Source: CAMQVM01 sp044433365
GTDB lineage: Bacteria > Bacteroidota > Bacteroidia > Bacteroidales > Rikenellaceae
DNA length: 9,047 bases
Reading direction: 5' to 3'
Assembly (NCBI GenBank): GCA_044433365.1
Contig: JAWXTR010000106.1
Location: 1-9,047 of the forward strand
The translations under genes and the position numbers were made by a program. A model generated the notes under the pieces. The model made no database searches. It was not told the DNA's origin and saw only the letters and a program-made list of their open reading frames with translations. Below, one piece after another: positions 1-5,500 of this stretch (the stretch's first letter is position 1; every line of letters begins with the position of its first letter).

Positions 1-49
1 GGACACAAGGATTTTCAGTCCTTTGCTCTACCAACTGAGCTATGGCACC
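1..49 (-). tRNA. tRNA-Phe (anticodon GAA), 3' part cut by window edge
   Basis: Read on the minus strand from base 49, the sequence gives an acceptor arm GGTGCCA, a D arm GCTC...GAGC with the usual AGTTGGTA loop, and an anticodon arm AAGGA / CTGAAAA / TCCTT. The anticodon GAA lies at 16-14, so it decodes phenylalanine. The variable loop begins at the window edge; the T arm, the 3' half of the acceptor stem and the CCA end lie outside. A well-formed promoter is present about 35 bases upstream (84-114), so it can be transcribed on its own. Confidence 0.95.
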
Positions 50-83
50 ATCATTTTGTAATGTTTGTTTCTCATTACGGTTG

Positions 84-114
84 CAAAGGTAGGGATTATT
101 TTTTAATTTCCAAA
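84..114 (-). promoter_or_regulatory. Bacteroidota-type promoter of tRNA-Phe
   Basis: On the minus strand TTTG (114-111) is followed by exactly 19 bases and then TACCTTTG (91-84). This matches the TTTG-N19-TAnnTTTG pattern known for the primary sigma factor of Bacteroidota. Transcription should start near 77, giving a short leader before the tRNA 5' end at 49. Confidence 0.8.
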
Positions 115-230
115 TTTTTTGCAATTATTTTTTCAGTTATTTTTCTTTTGAATTTCTATCTTTTTGTTTTTTAGGTATGTATGTAAATATTAAAAATTAG
201 ATAAAATTTAGAAAGGGCACAAAAAATCTA

Positions 231-1319
231 TTAATTTCGTAGATTTTGCTTCTCTATAATTGTTCCAAAATCGAAAATTACAACTCCCACTTTTGCCCTG
301 ATTAGTGATTTTAGCATGGTTTCGTCGCCATTATATATCATTCGAGAGTCTATATTGAGTTGTGATGCTATTTTTTCACGGTTAAAACGGGTGGCAATTA
401 CTGTTCGTATCTCTTTCAATCCCATTTTCTCTATCACATTATGGATGTTTTCTTCTGTTTTTGAAGATATTTTATCGTCGTTTATTACAATTACTGCTAT
501 TAGCTCGTTACTGCCGTTAAATTCTAAAAATAGCTGCTCTGTAACGTCATTTTGATTGCTATCGAAAATATTAAAAGAGCTAATTTTTGGTTGAAAACCT
601 TTTTTTATTAATTCAGTTTTGGTGTCGACATACTCCCATCGTGAGGTGTCGTACCAAGTGGTGTCGTCGATTGCAAATTGACGGTTTTTGCCTGTTGCAA
701 TCTCTTTATATATTAGAGTTGTCTCATATTCATCTTCTACTGCTCCTTCAGGAATTTTCATCGCCTCAAAAATATTTATACCAATTTTGTAAGGTAAGAA
801 ATCTAATAAGGGAAGTTTGCAAATGGCATATATTGGCATAAATAGAGAACCCAGTACAGCAATTATAATTATGCCATACCCTTTAAGCCCCTTTTCAATC
901 CAATCAAGTTTTTGGACAGATAAAAAGAAAGGTATAAGGATAATTAATATGATAATATTTTTAATAAAAGTCTCGCCATGACTTATCACCAGAGCATCGC
1001 CAAAACAGCCACAATCAGACACAGGGTTTGTAAAGTAAAGAATGGCTGTTAGAATGGTGAAAAAGAGCATAAAAATCATCGCAGCCCAGCTACTAAGCCT
1101 TTTAAATATGCCAAAAATCAGCATAATTCCAAGCACCATTTCGGCAACAGAGAGCAGAACAGAAAAAAACAGCTCGCTTCCACTAAGCCAATCTAAAGAG
1201 AAAGCCGAAAAATATTCTCCAAATTTTATAGCTCCCCCCATCGGGTCGACGCTCTTTACAAAGCCTGAAAAGAGAAAGAGCAGACCGACCAAGATTCGGG
1301 AAATTAGATTAACAATCAT
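231..1319 (-). CDS. DoxX/MauE-like membrane protein with C-terminal thioredoxin-like region
   Basis: The N-terminal half is a four-helix membrane module of the DoxX/MauE type: hydrophobic stretches at about residues 5-20, 50-70, 78-97 and 119-135, an early LVGLLFLFSGFVKSVDP signature, and a DCGCFGD motif (102-108) carrying the cysteine pair typical of MauE-like proteins. A fifth hydrophobic segment (148-165) leads into a soluble C-terminal half (about 190-362). Its pattern (strand IAVIVIND, a helix, then VGVVIFDFGTIIEKQ near the end) resembles a thioredoxin fold, but no CxxC is present there. The architecture and length (362 aa) match proteins common in Bacteroidales. A role in envelope redox chemistry is plausible from MauE but is inference. 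The ATG at 1319 begins a membrane helix almost at once and fits the family. A palindromic repeat separates it from the upstream DUF418 gene, and no clear promoter was found in the gap. Confidence 0.8.
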   Translation of the reverse strand: MIVNLISRILVGLLFLFSGFVKSVDPMGGAIKFGEYFSAFSLDWLSGSELFFSVLLSVAEMVLGIMLIFGIFKRLSSWAAMIFMLFFTILTAILYFTNPVSDCGCFGDALVISHGETFIKNIIILIILIPFFLSVQKLDWIEKGLKGYGIIIIAVLGSLFMPIYAICKLPLLDFLPYKIGINIFEAMKIPEGAVEDEYETTLIYKEIATGKNRQFAIDDTTWYDTSRWEYVDTKTELIKKGFQPKISSFNIFDSNQNDVTEQLFLEFNGSNELIAVIVINDDKISSKTEENIHNVIEKMGLKEIRTVIATRFNREKIASQLNIDSRMIYNGDETMLKSLIRAKVGVVIFDFGTIIEKQNLRN

Positions 1320-1334
1320 AAATTTTCTATTTTT

Positions 1335-1501
1335 TAAGTAGGGTAAAATAATTATTGGTGTATTTTTAAAAGTGCTATTGGAGATGAGATTTTTTGCTAT
1401 TGAATCGAAAATATAGTGGTTCTATATTGAGATTTAATAGTGAAAAATATCGCTCCAAGAGTGCTATTAAGAATATGGCAATAATTGTTTTACACTACTT
1501 A
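1335..1501. mobile_element. MITE-like palindromic element, copy 1 (167 bp)
   Basis: This stretch matches 5221-5387 without gaps, with 11 differences (about 93% identity). Its ends are inverted repeats of about 24 bases: the left end starts TAAGTAGGGTAAAATAATTA and the complement of the right end starts TAAGTAGTGTAAAACAATTA. The outermost TA at each end could be a TA target duplication, as made by Tc1/mariner or IS630-type transposases, but the palindromic end makes this ambiguous. The whole element folds: 1335-1383 pairs with 1453-1501, 1389-1406 with 1431-1448, and 1410-1416 with 1422-1428, leaving a five-base loop at 1417-1421. It carries no reading frame of interest. It sits between the DUF418 and DoxX genes, and its right end contains the DUF418 stop codon. 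Confidence 0.85.
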
Positions 1502-2712
1502 CTTCCAATCCAAGTTAATTTATGCCAAATGGCCTCAAGTGGACCTTGACGATGTGTAGACATCCACCAAAGTGAGAATTTAAATTGAAGAATAAGTAGT
1601 ACCACTCCTAAAAGTATGCTAAAAGTTGTGCCTAAATATTGATAAAGTGCAAAGCCCCAACCGTAAAAAAGCATACTACCTACTACCGACTGCATTATGT
1701 AGTTTGTAAGACTCATACGACCATAAGGGGCGATTTTGTCGAGCTTACTACCTCCTTTGCAGTAGTAATAGAAGAGCGTAATAGAGCTAACTAGTATCGA
1801 CATAAATGCAAATGAAGCAAGAGACTTGAATATTAGTCGAAGTGGAGTTAAAACAGCCTTATTTTCCACAAAGCCACCAATCATATTGTATAGACCATTA
1901 AGCGGGAAGAAACAGATTAAAGATACGATAACTATATGAACAAACAATCTTCTATTATCATCGGTTTTGCTAAAAATATTGTGTCGTCCCATAAGATAGC
2001 CAAGCATAAATAGCGAAGCTGTTTGGCAAAAACGTCCATTACTCCATGCCCATGTAATGCTTGCGAGCTGTCCCTCATAAAGATTCATCTTTACAGTCTC
2101 TAAAAACGAACCATTCTCTAAAACTGGATATGCTTTTTGAAAGTAGATTGAAGATAGAGGCGTTGGCATAACATAATCGGGGTTGGAAAGTGCATAAATT
2201 AGCTTTCCCCACTCAATTGGCTGCAACATTAATATTGCAGCAATTATTAATATAGTTTTGCTCTTGAGGTGAGCTACAAATATCATAACAAAGCCCACAA
2301 GAGAGTAAAGCACCAACACTTCACCTGTAAAAAATGCAGCGTTTAGATTCCCCCATAGAAAAAGCAGTACCAATCGCCATGCAAAACGAAATCTAAAATC
2401 TTCTCCTTTTTTTAGTCTATTTTCACGTTGTATAAAGAAACTAAGACCAAAAAGTAGGGCAAAAATTGCGTATGCTTTGCCTCCAAACATAAAAAACATA
2501 GAGTCCCAAATGGCCTTATCTGTAAATTGAAGCAGTTTGCAGGTTGTTTCAGGGAAACGATAAAAATTAAAATGTTCGATAGAGTGAAGAAGCATTATTG
2601 CACCTACTGCAAAAGCTCTAAGTATGTCGGCAATCACTATACGACGATTGCTATCGGCAAAATTTGTTTGAGAATTTGTCTTTACAGACGTTTCAAGGTT
2701 TTGGTTCATCAT
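1495..2712 (-). CDS. DUF418 (YeiB-like) multipass membrane protein
   Basis: This 405-residue protein has the two hallmarks of the YeiB/DUF418 family. Near the N-terminus is RIVIADILRAFAVGAIMLLH (25-43), the family's 'R..xD.LRG.A..G' opening. In the C-terminal DUF418 region is YGRMSLTNYIMQS (330-342), followed by helices and the ending QGPLEAIWHKLTW. About eight to ten hydrophobic segments place it in the inner membrane. Its biochemical role is not established; related membrane families include acyltransferases, so a transport or acyl-transfer role is speculation. A second Met follows the first, so the start may be 2712 or 2709. It lies 37 bases after the HdeD-like gene and is probably in its operon. 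The stop TAG (1495-1497) and the last lysine codon lie inside the terminal repeat of the palindromic element, so the natural C-terminus may have been slightly altered. Confidence 0.85.
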   Translation of the reverse strand: MMNQNLETSVKTNSQTNFADSNRRIVIADILRAFAVGAIMLLHSIEHFNFYRFPETTCKLLQFTDKAIWDSMFFMFGGKAYAIFALLFGLSFFIQRENRLKKGEDFRFRFAWRLVLLFLWGNLNAAFFTGEVLVLYSLVGFVMIFVAHLKSKTILIIAAILMLQPIEWGKLIYALSNPDYVMPTPLSSIYFQKAYPVLENGSFLETVKMNLYEGQLASITWAWSNGRFCQTASLFMLGYLMGRHNIFSKTDDNRRLFVHIVIVSLICFFPLNGLYNMIGGFVENKAVLTPLRLIFKSLASFAFMSILVSSITLFYYYCKGGSKLDKIAPYGRMSLTNYIMQSVVGSMLFYGWGFALYQYLGTTFSILLGVVLLILQFKFSLWWMSTHRQGPLEAIWHKLTWIGSK

Positions 2713-2749
2713 TTTCGGTTTATTAACGGGGGAATTGGTATGTTTTACT

Positions 2750-3319
2750 TTATTGCGGTGCGGTGATATCGTCGTTTATAGTTTGATTTTCAATACCGTT
2801 TCTAATTAGTGAGGTGACACCATAAAAAAGAGTAAATACGCCAAATAGTACAATCAGCAATGCTCGTGCGCTATGATAAGGGTTAGTAACGATATATAGA
2901 CCTATTATAAACATAGCAATAGGCGAAATATACAGAGCACCATGCACCCTTGCTCCTAATCGTTTAAGCTGAGTTAGAGAGTAGATTTGAGTAAATGAGC
3001 CTAAGATTACGATAATACCCAAAATTATCATTAAAATAGAGATAAAAAAGCCTGGAAATAGGATTAAAACAATACCGAAAACTATTGCGGCATAGCTCTC
3101 AAATGGAGCTAATTTTTTAATATCTGGATATTTTCGCTTTATTTGGTAGTGGGTGATAATTGATACCAATCCCAATATTATTATCATAGAGCCTATAACC
3201 TCTACAACAAAGCCAAGAATAAAATCTGACCAGATAATTAGTGCTAACCCAAGTAGGATAAGCAGCACCGATTGCAGAATCGATGTTCTGCCTTTAACTG
3301 CATTTTTTGTGTACTCCAT
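2750..3319 (-). CDS. HdeD-like (DUF308) six-helix membrane protein
   Basis: The 189-residue product is almost entirely hydrophobic. Six membrane segments fall at about residues 13-31, 35-55, 73-90, 92-112, 127-145 and 150-171, arranged as three helix pairs. Each pair has the pattern of a first helix ending in a small turn (IWSDFILG, LFPGFFIS, VTNPYHSA) followed by a second helix with a G-I/V-x-x-L-x-G type motif. This threefold repeat is characteristic of HdeD/DUF308 proteins. The E. coli member is linked to acid resistance; the function here is unknown. The tail after residue 172 is polar. The start at 3319 gives a normal short cytoplasmic N-terminus. A perfect 8-bp hairpin (3347-3366) lies 27 bases upstream, and the DUF418 gene follows 37 bases downstream. 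Confidence 0.85.
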   Translation of the reverse strand: MEYTKNAVKGRTSILQSVLLILLGLALIIWSDFILGFVVEVIGSMIIILGLVSIITHYQIKRKYPDIKKLAPFESYAAIVFGIVLILFPGFFISILMIILGIIVILGSFTQIYSLTQLKRLGARVHGALYISPIAMFIIGLYIVTNPYHSARALLIVLFGVFTLFYGVTSLIRNGIENQTINDDITAPQ

Positions 3320-3346
3320 AATATCTTTGTTTTATGATTTTTTCTG

Positions 3347-3366
3347 AGGAGTTTTAATAAACTCCT
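3347..3366. other. Perfect 8-bp hairpin upstream of the HdeD-like gene
   Basis: AGGAGTTT (3347-3354) and AAACTCCT (3359-3366) are exact inverted repeats around a four-base loop. On the minus strand no T-run follows the stem, so it is not a convincing terminator for the lipoprotein upstream. Its position in the leader of the HdeD-like gene makes an operator or 5' UTR structure possible. The function is unknown. Confidence 0.5.
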
Positions 3367-3367
3367 T

Positions 3368-3405
3368 AAAATAAAATAGAAAATTGCCATTAAGAATATG
3401 GCAAT
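3368..3405 (-). terminator. Probable intrinsic terminator after the NlpE-like lipoprotein gene
   Basis: On the minus strand ATTGCCAT (3405-3398) pairs perfectly with ATGGCAAT (3390-3383) around a seven-base loop, followed by the T-rich tail TTTCTATTTTATTTT (3382-3368). It begins 17 bases after the stop of the lipoprotein gene. One arm and the loop derive from the palindromic repeat copy 3, so the terminator appears to have been built from the repeat. The stem is AT-rich, so efficiency is uncertain. Confidence 0.6.
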
Positions 3406-3424
3406 AATTGTTTTACACTACTTA
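3385..3424. repeat. Partial copy 3 of the palindromic element (right end only)
   Basis: From 3389 to 3424 the sequence is identical over 36 bases to the right end of copy 1 (1466-1501), and with one mismatch the match extends to 3385. The rest of the 167-base element is absent. Leftward sequence (from about 3368) still pairs imperfectly with this arm, so the remnant may be an internally deleted copy kept as a short hairpin. Its terminal TACTTA supplies the stop codon of the lipoprotein gene. Confidence 0.8.
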
Positions 3425-4060
3425 AATAGGCATTAAAATAATATTTTTACCCTCAATATCTTTAAACGATAGCGATAGATTATTTGCTGAATTTACACCT
3501 CCTTTAATTATTACAAAAGGTATAACTTCGCTACCATTTTTTAGGATTAATACACCCATATCATCGTAAGTTTTTGCCCAACTACCCGATATTTTTTTTG
3601 GGTATTTACTCCCGTCATTATTATAACTATATTGGTAAGAGTAGTTATCAAAAAGAGTTAAGGTGTCGGTATCACGGCAATAGGTTCGACTAAGAGTGAG
3701 CGGATTGCAAAGATAACCTAAATCCATACCGTGCAGCTTGTCGACAACCATTTCGTTAGACTCATCTATATACCCTTTTATGGATGTGTAAATTCCCTCG
3801 CCAGAGGTTGTAGCCATTTTAGCGTATGAATCGAGCATAAATTGATAGTCGTCGCTCTTTTTCGAAATAGGATAAGAGAGACCAGTTGCACAATCACGCA
3901 AATATGGTTTATCCTCTATTGTAGAGTATTCACCACTAAAAAAATACTCTAAGGAGTCTGTTTTAGTGGTTACAAACTTTCCGTAACTTCCCTTTTGGTG
4001 ACAGGCACAAAGAGAAAGAAGCGCAAAAGAGATGAAAAATATAAAATTTGCTCTACTCAT
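3422..4060 (-). CDS. Small lipoprotein with NlpE-like features
   Basis: This is a 212-residue secreted lipoprotein. A hydrophobic signal (about 5-19) ends in the lipobox LCAC, with the lipidated cysteine at residue 20, followed by H-Q-K. Residues 41-98 contain a G-E-Y...LRDCATGLSYPI stretch (DCATG at 56-60) and a later Y...G...IKGYI pattern. This resembles, from memory, the C-terminal OB-like domain of E. coli NlpE. Residues about 131-176 (DTLTLFDNYSYQYS, then GSWAK and GVLILKNG) resemble the small N-terminal barrel of NlpE-type proteins. The domains would then be in reverse order. NlpE senses adhesion and envelope stress in E. coli; that role cannot be transferred here. Cysteines 57, 118 and 128 could form a disulphide. 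The stop TAA (3424-3422) comes from the repeat end. No good promoter is seen in the 104-base gap after fmt. Confidence 0.7.
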   Translation of the reverse strand: MSRANFIFFISFALLSLCACHQKGSYGKFVTTKTDSLEYFFSGEYSTIEDKPYLRDCATGLSYPISKKSDDYQFMLDSYAKMATTSGEGIYTSIKGYIDESNEMVVDKLHGMDLGYLCNPLTLSRTYCRDTDTLTLFDNYSYQYSYNNDGSKYPKKISGSWAKTYDDMGVLILKNGSEVIPFVIIKGGVNSANNLSLSFKDIEGKNIILMPI

Positions 4061-4093
4061 TATTAAATATTTTAGCTCCGAAAGTCAGATTTT

Positions 4094-4130
4094 AGAAGTT
4101 CCCTTTAGAAGTTCCCTTTAGGGGAGTTCT
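4094..4130. repeat. Tandem 13-base repeat with palindromic end, between fmt and the lipoprotein gene
   Basis: AGAAGTTCCCTTT occurs twice in tandem (4094-4106 and 4107-4119), then AGGGGAGTTCT (4120-4130) forms an imperfect inverted partner: CCC/GGG plus AGAA/TTCT around TTTA. A degenerate third unit, AGAAATTCCCTT, lies at 4155-4166 and overlaps the fmt stop codon. The structure could help terminate fmt transcription, but no T-run follows on the minus strand. It resembles short intergenic repeats rather than a gene part. Confidence 0.6.
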
Positions 4131-4164
4131 AATGATTGGTTTTATCCGATTTTTAGAAATTCCC

Positions 4165-5112
4165 TTACATCATTATTTTATTCCCACGAACAAAACTACC
4201 CACATCCATACGTTTTTTGCCAGATGCCTGAACGTCGAGCAGCTCTACATAACCATCTTTGCTGACAATTTTAAGATATTTTTTACCATCTGTTACTACC
4301 GAACCAATATCCGCAGATTGAGTATCGCAAATTTCGGCTTGTGCACCAAATATCTTCATCGAAAACTGCTCACCATACGCTCCACCAAAATCTGTCCAAG
4401 CAGTAGGATATGGCGAAAGTCCACGAATTAGGTTTACTATAGATTTGCAATCTAAGCTCCAATCAATTTTACAATCCTCTTTAAAAATTTTTGGAGCAGG
4501 GCGTAAATTTTCGTTTTCAGACTGTTTTTGAAGAGAAATCTCGCCATTTGCAACCCACTTAACGCTATCTTCAACCAATTTTACCCCCTCATTCATCAGT
4601 TTGTCGTGAAGGGTACCAAAATTATCTTCGTCTGAGATTTCTACCTCACGAGAGCCGATAATATCGCCAGTGTCGATTTTTTCATCCAACATAAATGTTG
4701 TTACACCGCTCTTTTTATCCCCATTTATGATTGCCCAATTGATTGGAGCAGCACCACGATAGTCGGGAAGAAGAGAGGTGTGAAGATTGAAAGTGCCAAG
4801 GCGAGGCATACCCCAAATAATCTTTGGAAGCATACGAAAAGCAACAACTATAGCCAAATCTACCTCTAGTTGCTGCATTTCATTAATAAAAGTTTCATCT
4901 TTCAAAACCTCTGGTTGTAAGATGTTTAGTCCAGCCTCCTTAGCGTAAGTTTTTACAGCACTTTCGCCCATTTTCTGTCCACGTCCGATAGGTTTATCAG
5001 GCATTGTAACCACCCCTACAACATTATACCCATTTTCAACTAAAAATTGAAGTGGTGCAACAGCAAACTGGGGCGTACCCATATATAAAATTCTTAATTT
5101 TTTCTCTTCCAT
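4165..5112 (-). CDS. fmt: Methionyl-tRNA formyltransferase
   Basis: Fmt transfers a formyl group from 10-formyltetrahydrofolate to Met-tRNA(fMet) in the cytoplasm, making the initiator for translation. The 315-residue length is standard. The N-terminal Rossmann domain begins ILYMGTPQFAV. The catalytic region reads FNLHTSLLPDYRGAAPINWAI with N109 and H111, and D147 in DEKIDTGDI; these correspond to the Asn-His-Asp triad of the GART/Fmt fold (N106, H108 and D144 in E. coli). The C-terminal OB-type tRNA-binding domain includes LIRGLSPYPTAW (about 237-248). The start at 5112 is fixed by the family N-terminus. A consensus promoter lies 22 bases upstream. The gene def, its frequent neighbour elsewhere, is not present here. 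The stop overlaps a short repeat at 4155-4166. Confidence 0.97.
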   Translation of the reverse strand: MEEKKLRILYMGTPQFAVAPLQFLVENGYNVVGVVTMPDKPIGRGQKMGESAVKTYAKEAGLNILQPEVLKDETFINEMQQLEVDLAIVVAFRMLPKIIWGMPRLGTFNLHTSLLPDYRGAAPINWAIINGDKKSGVTTFMLDEKIDTGDIIGSREVEISDEDNFGTLHDKLMNEGVKLVEDSVKWVANGEISLQKQSENENLRPAPKIFKEDCKIDWSLDCKSIVNLIRGLSPYPTAWTDFGGAYGEQFSMKIFGAQAEICDTQSADIGSVVTDGKKYLKIVSKDGYVELLDVQASGKKRMDVGSFVRGNKIMM

Positions 5113-5134
5113 TGATTATTTATTTAAAAACAAT

Positions 5135-5165
5135 CAAAGTTACGGATTTTTTTTAAAAAAACAAA
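5135..5165 (-). promoter_or_regulatory. Bacteroidota-type promoter of fmt
   Basis: On the minus strand TTTG (5165-5162), a 19-base spacer and TAACTTTG (5142-5135) match the consensus at every defined position. Transcription should start near 5128, giving a leader of about 15 bases before the ATG at 5112. This makes fmt independent of the lipoprotein gene upstream. Confidence 0.8.
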
Positions 5166-5181
5166 AAAGGAAGGGGAATGT

Positions 5182-5215
5182 AAATTATAAATGATAAATT
5201 ATAAATGATAAATGA
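5182..5215. repeat. AT-rich 14-base tandem repeat
   Basis: AAATTATAAATGAT occurs at 5182-5195 and 5196-5209, followed by a partial unit AAATGA (5210-5215). An exact inverted copy lies at 5462-5475, on the far side of palindromic element copy 2. Similar AT-rich intergenic repeats are frequent in Bacteroidota as far as I recall. No function is apparent. Confidence 0.75.
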
Positions 5216-5220
5216 GGTTT

Positions 5221-5387
5221 TAAGTATGGGAAAATAATTATTGGTGTGTTTTTAATAGTGCTATTGGAGATGAGATTTTTTGCTATTGAATTGAAAATAT
5301 AGTTATTCTACATTGAGATTTAATAGTAAAAAATATCGCTCCAAGAGTGCTGTTAAAAATATGGCAATAATTGTTTTACACTACTTA
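5221..5387. mobile_element. MITE-like palindromic element, copy 2 (167 bp)
   Basis: It is the same length and orientation as copy 1 at 1335-1501, differing at 11 sites with no gaps. Its ends again begin TAAGTA and end TACTTA, and it folds end to end, with a loop at 5303-5307. Differences from copy 1 mostly keep the pairing; for example the A.A mismatch of copy 1 (1370/1466) is a T.G pair here (5256/5352). Three differences weaken pairing: 5227 and 5230 near the left tip, and 5311 near the loop. It lies in the gap between the PepSY-like lipoprotein and fmt, upstream of the fmt promoter, and touches no gene. Confidence 0.85.
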
Positions 5388-5500
5388 TTATTGGTTCTTA
5401 TTAATAGTTATGCTCAGTGTTGCAAAATCCAAAATTTAGAATTTTTAATAATACCCCCACCATCATTTATAATTTATAATTCACAATTTATAATTATTTA
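5388..5500. other. AT-rich intergenic stretch without a recognised gene
   Basis: Apart from the inverted 14-base repeat unit at 5462-5475 and a related ACAATTTATAATT at 5483-5495, no coding, RNA or promoter signal is convincing. It lies downstream of the PepSY-like lipoprotein stop. With 5113-5387 (promoter, tandem repeat, palindromic element) it completes the 388-base gap between genes. Confidence 0.5.
5462..5475. repeat. Inverted copy of the 14-base AT-rich repeat
   Basis: The complement of this stretch is exactly AAATTATAAATGAT, the unit repeated at 5182-5209. The two sites flank palindromic element copy 2 in opposite orientation. It lies 25 bases beyond the lipoprotein stop codon. Confidence 0.7.

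Noticed and set aside
100..175. T-rich plus-strand stretch considered as a terminator or poly-T regulatory site
   Set aside because: No stem precedes it in either direction, and it overlaps the upstream part of the tRNA-Phe promoter; ordinary A/T-rich spacer explains it.
1321..1333. AATTTTCTATTTT beside copy 1 matches the complement of sequence beside copy 3 (about 3371-3383)
   Set aside because: Thirteen low-complexity A/T bases in a low-GC genome can recur by chance; there is no support for a shared target site.
1042..1341. Open frame of 99 codons on the plus strand
   Set aside because: It lies antisense within the well-supported DoxX-like gene, has no recognisable domain and runs into the palindromic element; it is a shadow frame.
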